From Primula veris (Eukaryota; Streptophyta; Magnoliopsida; Ericales; Primulaceae): a stretch of 64,000 nucleotides of DNA. The DNA is taken from assembly GCA_963682055.1 (NCBI GenBank), contig OY821749.1, forward strand, positions 6,188,336 to 6,252,335, read 5' to 3'. Each line of letters begins with the position of its first letter. Within the stretch, counting starts at the first letter, position 1. Made by a program: the position numbers and the translations under genes. Under the pieces are notes generated by a model that was not told the DNA's origin, searched no databases, and saw only the letters and a program-made list of their open reading frames with translations. Shown in pieces: positions 51,501-60,500 of the stretch.

Positions 51501-54500
51501 AAAACTTTGAAATTGTTAGCTCAAGTTTTTCAATGGAAATGACAAGCTCGTTGTTTTTAGTTTTCAAGGATTCATTCTCGGTTTCTAAAACCTTGACCTT
51601 GTCATTTAAGTTAAAAGCATGAGAACTCAAAACCTTGTTTTTGCTTTTAACTTTATCGAAAGCATCCTTTAACTCTTCAAAATTTTCTAATAAATCACAA
51701 TCTAAAGAAGATGGTTTTGAAAGAGTTTTTGTAAGTCTAGAGACTTCATTTTTAAGAAAATTGATCTCGGTTTGTAAAGACTTATTATGAATGACGAGAT
51801 CATTGTTTTTGTCTTTCAAGTCTTCCTTTTCATCATTTATATCATGTAAAGAGAATGACGATGTTGGAATAGACTCATATTCATTTTTATCTCTTTTCAA
51901 GGATCTTATTTCTTCATTGAGGGAAGAATTTATCCTTTTAAGAGATTTGACCTTCTCTACAAGCTTAGGAACTTTTTCGGAATAAATTCCACACATATGC
52001 ATTAATTCATCATGAGATAAAGCTTTTACCTCATCGTTGTCACTTTCGCTTGAGTGGTCACTTTCGGTTGAAGACGATTGGTTAGGCTCATTGTTGTCTT
52101 CCATGGCCATATAGCAACCAAGGTGAGCGACTTCATCTTGGTCGGAGCTATCGCTAGAGCTTGAAGTGGATATTTTCTTCTTGCCTTTGCTCTTGCGATT
52201 CATGACGCAATCTCTCGCCATGTGTCCTTCCTTGCCACATGTATAGCAAACAAAATCGTTAGAATAAATTGAATTATTTGACGATTTACCTTTATGTTTG
52301 CGTTGGCCTTTAAGCTTTAGTATTTCCTTGACGATTCGAATGATTTGCATTGAATTTTCGTCGTCATTGGATAGCTCATTACTTTCGTCACAAGTCGTTC
52401 CTTTGAAAGCTATCTCCCTCCTTTTTGAGATTGGCTTGTGACTATTGAGGGTGATCTCGTGAGTAATGAGTGAACCCGTCAATGCATCAAGAGTGTAGGT
52501 GTTCATGTCGTGCGCCTCTTGAATTGCGGTGACCTTTGGTTCCCATTCCTTCGGCAAGCTCCGAATCACCTTTGAGACCATTTCCTTACAAGACAAGCAC
52601 TTACCAAGAGATGTTAATCCATTAGTAATAGTTGTAAACCTAGCAAGCATATCGGAAATAGTTTCACCCTCGCTCATTTTAAAAAGTTCGTAGTCATGAA
52701 CTAAAAGTTGGAGTTTGCAATCCTTAACTTGGTTAGTTCCCTCGTGCATAACTACTAACTTATCCCACATAGCCTTAGCGGTTTTACAAGCGGAAATTTT
52801 GTTGTACTCGTTAGGAGAAACGGCACAAACAATAGCGTACATCGCTTTGGCGTTGGTAGAGTAGGCTTCTAGTTGAGCATTATCTAGGTCCTCTACGGGG
52901 ATTTGGTTCTCGCTATTTTCGGATGTAGGTGCGGAATATCCTACTTTAATGGTCATCCAAAGTTTAACATTAAAGCTTTGTAAAAACATGCTCATCCTAT
53001 CCTTCCAATATGAAAAATTTATTCCATCAAAATATGGACGTGTATTGGGTGATGAAGCCATGCCGGATGCGAAATTAAGTATATTAGCCATCGGGATCTT
53101 AACTCTTAAATCGTTAGATTTCTATAATCAAGAGCCTCGGCTCTGATACCAATTGTTAGCCCCGGTGCGGCTAATCCTTAGAGGGGGGTGAATAAGGATT
53201 TGGCGATTTTCGCCTAATTAAAATTCTATGCAACTAACCACCCAACTTATGCAATTCTAAGGTTAAGCGTTTTAACAAGAGTTAATAAATTGCTAAAATA
53301 ACTAAACGCAAGCAATAAATATGCAAGAATATAAGTTGCGGAAAGTAAAAGCAAGGGAAGAAAATGACACCGTGATTTATAGAGGTTCGGCAAACGCGCC
53401 TACGTCCTCTTCTCGGTACTACCGAGTATTTCACTAAAATGTTTCTTCCGGATTTTACAAACCCTATCGAGCTCAATTGACCGATTGGCTCACCCTCTAC
53501 CCGAGGTTCCTACTCTTGATACAAGTGCAAGAGAACACGACTACGAGTCTACGACTCCCCCTCAATTTATGAGTACCCGAATGAAAAACCTAGAGCTTTT
53601 AAGCTTCACTTGCTTACAAAGCCTCTACCCGTTCACTCGCTCACAATTGAGTTTATAAAACACTCGATACAAATTTTGTTACAAAAATGTAACTACACTC
53701 ACTATTCTAATTGCTTCTTAAAAAGCTAATTGGTGAGTTGTTGATGATGATCGAGCTTGAATCTCTTTCTCGTTGATTTCCTTCTTTCTCGAATATATTC
53801 ACCAAAATGGTGATTTTTAGGGTTTTTATGAGAGAGGTTGAAGGATGATGTTATGTATGATCATTGGTTATTTGGGAGAGAGATTGGGTTGGTTTTTATA
53901 TCAGCAAAGTCTGTTTGTGCTGGATATGACCGTTGGAAGTTTTAAGCAACTTTCCAGAATAAGCTGAAAAGCTGTTTTCGAAATCTGTAGAAAACGATCG
54001 GTCGTTTTCTACAGTCGATCGGTCGTTTTCCAGAAAATGATCGGTCGTTTTCTGAAAACGATCGGTCGACTTTTCGACCTGCTCACTGGAAGAATTTGGA
54101 CCAAAAACGATCGGTCGTTTTTGTACAGTCGATCGGTCGTTTTTGTCCTGATCTCGTTAACCTTCGAATGCTTGTATCTTCTACGTTTTAGCTCCGAATT
54201 TGGTTCCGCTTGAACCGTTGGCTTCGTTTTCGAATGCTCTTTCTTTTTAAAGACCTGAAATATACATTTACTCTTTTTGGAAAAGATCAAGCATTATTTC
54301 ATTGAAATATAAAATCATTAATTTATAATCATACTTATAATCAAAATCAATTATTGTACCCATGTTCAACACGTGGCAATTAGCCGAACTGCCCAAGGAG
54401 AAAAGGGCACTGAGTAACAAATGAGTGTTCCGGCTAAAAGAGGAATAAGATGGCTCGAAACGGTACAAGATACGATTAGTAGTCAAATGGTTTCAGCAAA

Positions 54501-57500
54501 AGGTAGGAATTGACTACACCGAGATCTTTTCTCCAGTCATAAAGTTGACTACTGTTCGGCTGTTGTTGAACATTGTAGTAAATGAGAATCTTCATCTTGA
54601 ACAGTTAGATGTGAAAACTACTTTTCTCCACGGAGATCTTGAAGAGGAAAAAGGAAAAAGAGAAACTGGTTTGCAAACTAAAGAAGAGCTTTGCCGAAAA
54701 GAAAAAAGAGAAACTGGTTTGCAAACTAAAGAAGAGCTTGTACGGGCTAAAACAAGCACCACGGCAGTGGCATAAAAAGTTTGACAGTTTCATGGTGGGT
54801 ACTGGGTTCGAAAGAAGTGATAGTGATCACTGCTGTTTCGTGAAGAGATTCGAGAACTCTTCGTGCGTCATTCTACTTCTTTACGTAGATGACATGTTGC
54901 TCATCGGTTCGAGCCTTGTAGAAATTAATAAGGTAAAGCAACAGTTGGCGAAACACTTTGAGATGAAGGATTTGAGTGCCGCAAATCAGATGCTCGGTAT
55001 GAGGATTTCTCGAGGAAGAGAAGGGTCTTTGGTCGCAAACCGAGTATGTGAAGAAAGTGTTGGCTCGGTTTAGCATGAGTGATGCCAAGCCTGTATGCAC
55101 ACCCTAGCCGCACACTTTAACTTGTCGAAGGACCAATCACCCTCGGACGAGAAAGGAAAGAATCGTATGTCGAACATACCCTACGCTTCAGCAATTGGTA
55201 GCTTGATGTACGCTATGGTGTGTACAAGACCGGACATTGCCCACGCAGTGGGAGTTGTCAGTCGTTACATGAGTAACCCGGGCAAGCACCATTGGAAAGC
55301 TGTGAAGTGGATATTGAGATATCTCTCTGATACAGTGAGTTCGGTATTATGTTTCCGAAAGAGCTCGGTAGGCCTGCACGGCTATGTAAATCTGACATGG
55401 CCGGTGATCTGGATAGGCGAAAGAGCACAACGGGATGTGTTTATACCTACGGTGCTACTGTTGTGAGTTGGACATCTAAACTGCAAAAGATCGTTGCACT
55501 GTCGACCATAGAGGCTGAGTACGTTGCGATGACGGAAGCAAGCAAAAAGATGATTTGGTTGCAATGTTTCTTAGAGGAGCTCGGTCAGAAAACCGACAAG
55601 GGTGTTCTGCACTGTGATAGTCAAAGTGCAGTTCAGCTAGCTAAAAATCCTGTATTCCATTCACGCACAAAGCACATACAAATCCGTTACCATTTTATCC
55701 GGGCTATTCTAAAAGATGGAATCTTCACTCTAGAAAAGATTGATGGCGCTAAAAACCCCGCCGATATGCTAACGAAGGCCGTTACAATCAACAAACTGAG
55801 GTTATCTGCGATCTCAGTAGGACTCCGAGCTTGAGACTCAGGGTCGTCGCTACATTAGAAGAATGGGCAACTCGCCGATGATGAAAGAGTATCAACTACT
55901 ATACAAGGATACCGATTGGAGCATTCTGCTCGGGGGAGCACAGTGAGTTCGGTGGTCGGGGATAATCGGAGTTCTTTTGAAGCACTCGACATTTGACTCC
56001 AAGTGGGAGATTGCTGAGTTGTGAAGCCAAATGTGTTTTGGTCATTCACTAATTATCCCACATCATTAAGAATTGTAATAAGAGTTACTATGGTTTCTAT
56101 ATAATGTTACACCTATCTTGTATTTTGATCATCACATATTCAAGAGATAATATTGTAAAGAGAGAGTTCTAATTGTGATAGAAACATAACTTTGTGATCA
56201 AGTTAGATTACGTTTGTAATTCTACTTATAATATATATATAGCAGTGCCACGTGTAGCGGTCCGGAGACGTAACCATCGTTGGGTGAACTCTGTTATTAA
56301 ATTATATGTGTACGGTTTTGTATTTCTGTCTTTCTTTAATCCCTTCTGATTTCGTAACATAAACATGAATTTTTAGGATGTATACGGTTGTTCAATGGTT
56401 TTTCTTATTGCATAATACTCTTTGGTCTAAATATTAGAATAACCAATGGATTTTATATCTTTTAATAAATATGCTTTACTGTTCATGGGCCAGATGATGA
56501 AATATCAGTTTGGTAAAAATATCTATGCAGACACTAACATTAAATATTGATATTTCTTTGGTGATTATTCGATGACATACGAAGGAAAATCTTGGAGTTC
56601 CGAATAATCATCACTGGTATTATAAGGAACTATACTTTTCTAGTAACGTGTAGAATTTTGATTTTTGATTTTCACATAAGAAAGGTCCAAAAATTCTAGA
56701 CGATAGTGTTCCATTTACAATTCAATATAATATTCAATATCAATTAATATTTCGTCTCTCCGTTTACATTAAATTGTCCATTACGAATGAGTTTTTTTAC
56801 TTGTACTAACATTCCCATTTCGTTTTTTAGTCATCGACTACCATTTTATTTTTCGCTTTTCTCTACTTACAATATTTCTCTTTTTTAGAAACCATCTGTT
56901 AAATACTTAATAGAATTGACAACACGTGTTGTCACACGACCCATTTCCGTTAACGACAGGGACAAATATTGCCAAGTATCGCAATTAAGTGGTAAACTTT
57001 AAAAAATTGTTGGATAAAATTAAAAAAAACGCAAAAAAAAGTACGCAATGGACCGATCCTGATTTAGACTCATTGTTAACGTGTTAACGAAAATGGGTCA
57101 CGTGATAGCACGTGCTATCAATTCTGTTAAATATTTTACACACGTTTCCCAAAAAAAAAAGCATTGGAGGTAGATGGAAGTGGAAAAAAAAATGGTAGTA
57201 GGGGGCTTAAAAACGAAACGGGGTCTTAGTATTACGAAATTACGTGCAATTTTAATTGTTTTATAACTTGTATCAAATTTGTTAAAATATTTTTTTTTAA
57301 ATCTAATTAAAAAATTTAATATTTGAATTATATAATTAATTTTTAAAAATATTTATTTCGATAATTTTGATAGAAGGGAAGGAAGGAGTATTAAACCAGG
57401 TTGATATTTTTATTGAGCATACGTGGAACAGCCTTTGAAGATATGGTATAAATATGGAACAGGTGGCAGCTATGTGCAGGGATAGGATGCACGTGCTACT

Positions 57501-60500
57501 AGTGGAAGAGTTGGGACGCGTGGTACTCACTCGCCACCAGGAGAGTGGCGGTAGCAGCAGCAACACTGTTTCTAAGGAAGTACCAAAGTTGGCGGAGGCT
57601 GAGGAAGAGTGGTGGTGGAGGAAGACCGTAACAAGGTGCTTCCAAAGGATGGATGACATGGCGGTCAACATGTGCCGATGCGGGAGCATTGGGTTTCGGT
57701 GCGGGTGCAACCGCATGGAGTTGTCACTCACCGGCTCAACAGCTGTCGTGGCGGTCGTGACAGCTGATCATATCCTTGTTGCCAATTGTGGAGACTCGCG
57801 TGCTGTTCTTTGCCGTGGGGGAAAGCCGGTGCTTCTGTCCTTTGATCACAAGGTAGGTAACTTTTTAAAATCGGTACACTAGCTATCCATTAAAATGCTG
57901 ACCTTTATTTTATGAAAATTTGAGTTTCATAAATATTATTTCGAGGGGCTTAGGCATATGCCTCCTTGGTCTTCTCTTGATAGCAGGGTTTTTCGTGGCT
58001 TGTGCTCACGCGTAAGTACACTCTGACTTATTAGTTAAGATGTTTTCTTGCTGCATTTATAGGTGTAAATATGGTTAGCGTACTTGTCAAATTCACTGGT
58101 TTGAGTACACGACACGTAAGACTTAATTAATCTAACTAGATTCTCTTCTGTACGTGACAATACGAGCCTAATAAGAACACAGATTTTCATTAGATTATAA
58201 GGTGCGATTATGCGCCATATTGTGAAACCTGGCATTGCTAAGTTTCTGGTTTACGTGCATGCCAATACGGAAGAATCAATTCTTGGTAGAATCTTTAGCA
58301 AGTAGACATCAACAGTTAATCTAACTAGAATATTTTAGTTGTCTAGACATCCATAAGGGATTACTAATCAGTTACCTGTTATGGCATATACTGTAAGTGT
58401 TGACAAACGTCTGGTCTAGGCTGACATTAATATTTGTCGCTTTCGTAAAATCTGTAGTTCCCATAACACTTGTTGTTCATGAACATCTCCTGGATCAGTC
58501 CTTATGAGTATTCTGATGTGACAAACTCAGCCTTTATGGTTTCACTTTCACATGATAGCAAGAAATTGTTCGTATTCGACACGTGCAGTTGAACTCTGTG
58601 CACGTACCCAATTTTGCGCGATTTTATTTCGCAGGTTTGTCTGCTTTATTCATTTACTTGTTTTGCCCACAGACATCCTTCTTAAGTTAGCAACAACAAA
58701 CATTTATTTGAAAGAGTTCCATAAGTTTAGGACATTTATTTATACGAAACACACACCAACTGTTTTCTGAATCTTTTGCAAGATACTCTTGCACGGTCCA
58801 TAGGCGCCAGTCCATTCCAATTTGTTTTTTATTCCTTGACTTTACATATACGAAGCAATCATGTCAAACAACTACATGATGTTGGCTTATTATTCGCTCC
58901 CTAATGGCCGTGTCCTAGACACTTGACGAAAAAGTAACCAACGTGGTATGAAATTGTTTGCTATGGAGAAAATGTAAAGCAAGTAAATATCAACTAGTTT
59001 GCCACCTTTCATCTAAAGGTTTCCATTTAAGGATGAAGCTATGATGACCTAACGCCAGGAGATCATGTCGGCTAGTTAATCTCTGTTCTGGATCAATGTC
59101 TCACTACCGAATATTTTTTTTCATTTAGTAGAATGATTTAGAATAAATTTTATGAAATACATTATCTAGATTTCATGTACCCTTGTCTGGTGTTGGTATG
59201 TGATAAGTGAGAACAAATAACAAACCGCCTTATGTGTTGTTGCATGTAACAGGAAATTTCTTCCAATACCAACATGTTACAGGAAACTATATACCCTAGG
59301 CAATTCTTAACCGTGTTCCCTGTCGGCGTTTTCAACGTCGGAAATGTATTCCCATCATCGGACACGCGTTCCCATCTAAACAGTAGCCTATTAGGCATAT
59401 AATGCGATATAGTTACCAAAATGACCCAATTTTTTATAAGAAATTAAGTAAACCTCTCTTATTAAGCACGTTTATGGCATTTTATTATTTATACCAGGTA
59501 ATACGTATATATATGGAGCATTATAGAATACTAAATGTTGATCTATGTTCTATTTATATATTATGAAAATTTGGCATTAGCCTATTAAAATCGTTTGGAT
59601 TTAACTTAACATGTACATATACCTATCTAACTCAATATACCATGTTACAAATATATTTTTTAAATGTCACTTATTAATAGGATTAGCCTACAATTTGAAG
59701 CAGTCTGTCTGAGTTGCGCTCCCATACTCTTATTATTGTTCGTTTGCTCCCCTTCCCGCTCCCATTTACATTCCATTTGTGCTGACTAAACACCACATAT
59801 AAAAGAATGTGTAATTGCAACATCTTATTAGACAGACAAGCAACTTTTTTTCAATTAGACTGGCCTATCGGTCAGATATGATAGACGTAATTACTCACAT
59901 ATGCTGTAAAATTTTCATTCATTATTTTTTCCCTCTTGTTAGTTCTTTTTATTCTTCGTGACATTTTCCTTCTGTATAGATCGGTTTATATTCAGTGAAC
60001 ATATAGAAGCTTGTGAAGCTTTTTTCTGAATTCTTTGGACATAGGCAGGGGCGGAACCAGGGGTGGCAAGGGGGTGCCACCGCCACCCCAATTTATTTTT
60101 TATTTTTTTATATAGAAAAATTCAGATATTTAATATTTTATACATTAATACCCCCAAATAAACAAATAGTAAATTAGTTCAAATGCTAAACATAAATTTT
60201 TGTGTCACAAAGTCTCTAGTTCGAATCTTGTGGCTGTTTTTTACTTCTCATTTAATTAACATTAAGCTACTCTTTTACATTTCCATATTAATTGCATCTT
60301 TAAGGTAATATTACAAGATTTTATAAATAAATGTTTTTGTGTAGTTTCATAGTCATATTACAACAAAGTTTAAACTAATAAATTCGTATTTGTAGTCAAT
60401 TTTTTTGTATTTTGAATTTTTTAGATCAATGGACAAGTCGGCTAAGTTTTAAGCTACATGTTTTTTTGGTTTTTTATACCGTTTACTGTTATTGTACTAA

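Larger units (their letters stand above)
49360..54371 (-). mobile_element. Young Gag-only (TR-GAG-like) LTR retrotransposon nested in the outer Copia RT
   Basis: Flanked by CGTGG (49355-49359 and 54372-54376), with 1.22-kb LTRs at both ends. The primer site (TGGTATCAGAG read on the minus strand, 53151-53141) adjoins the right LTR and the purine tract (GGGGGAGAT, 50590-50579) adjoins the left one, so the element reads on the minus strand. The internal region is only 2.58 kb and encodes one intact Gag-like protein. No protease, integrase, RT or RNase H motif is present, so mobility would need enzymes in trans. By eye the LTRs differ at about five bases and one homopolymer length, which points to a very recent insertion. 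Confidence 0.9.
46577..56359 (+). mobile_element. Tnt1-type Copia retrotransposon in intron 2 of AHG1-C, interrupted by a second element
   Basis: Flanked by a 5-bp target duplication TAAAC (46572-46576 and 56360-56364). LTRs are 46577-46929 and 56012-56359. The primer site TGGTATCAGAGC (46932-46943) follows the first LTR after two bases and a purine tract AAGTGGGAGAT (56001-56011) precedes the second. Removing the inner element leaves about 4.77 kb, a usual size for this group. Gene order is gag, PR, IN, RT, RNase H (Copia). By eye the LTRs differ at about 37 of 348 aligned positions plus a 5-bp indel, so the insertion is old. All coding parts are broken. It has the same orientation as the host gene. 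Confidence 0.92.
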
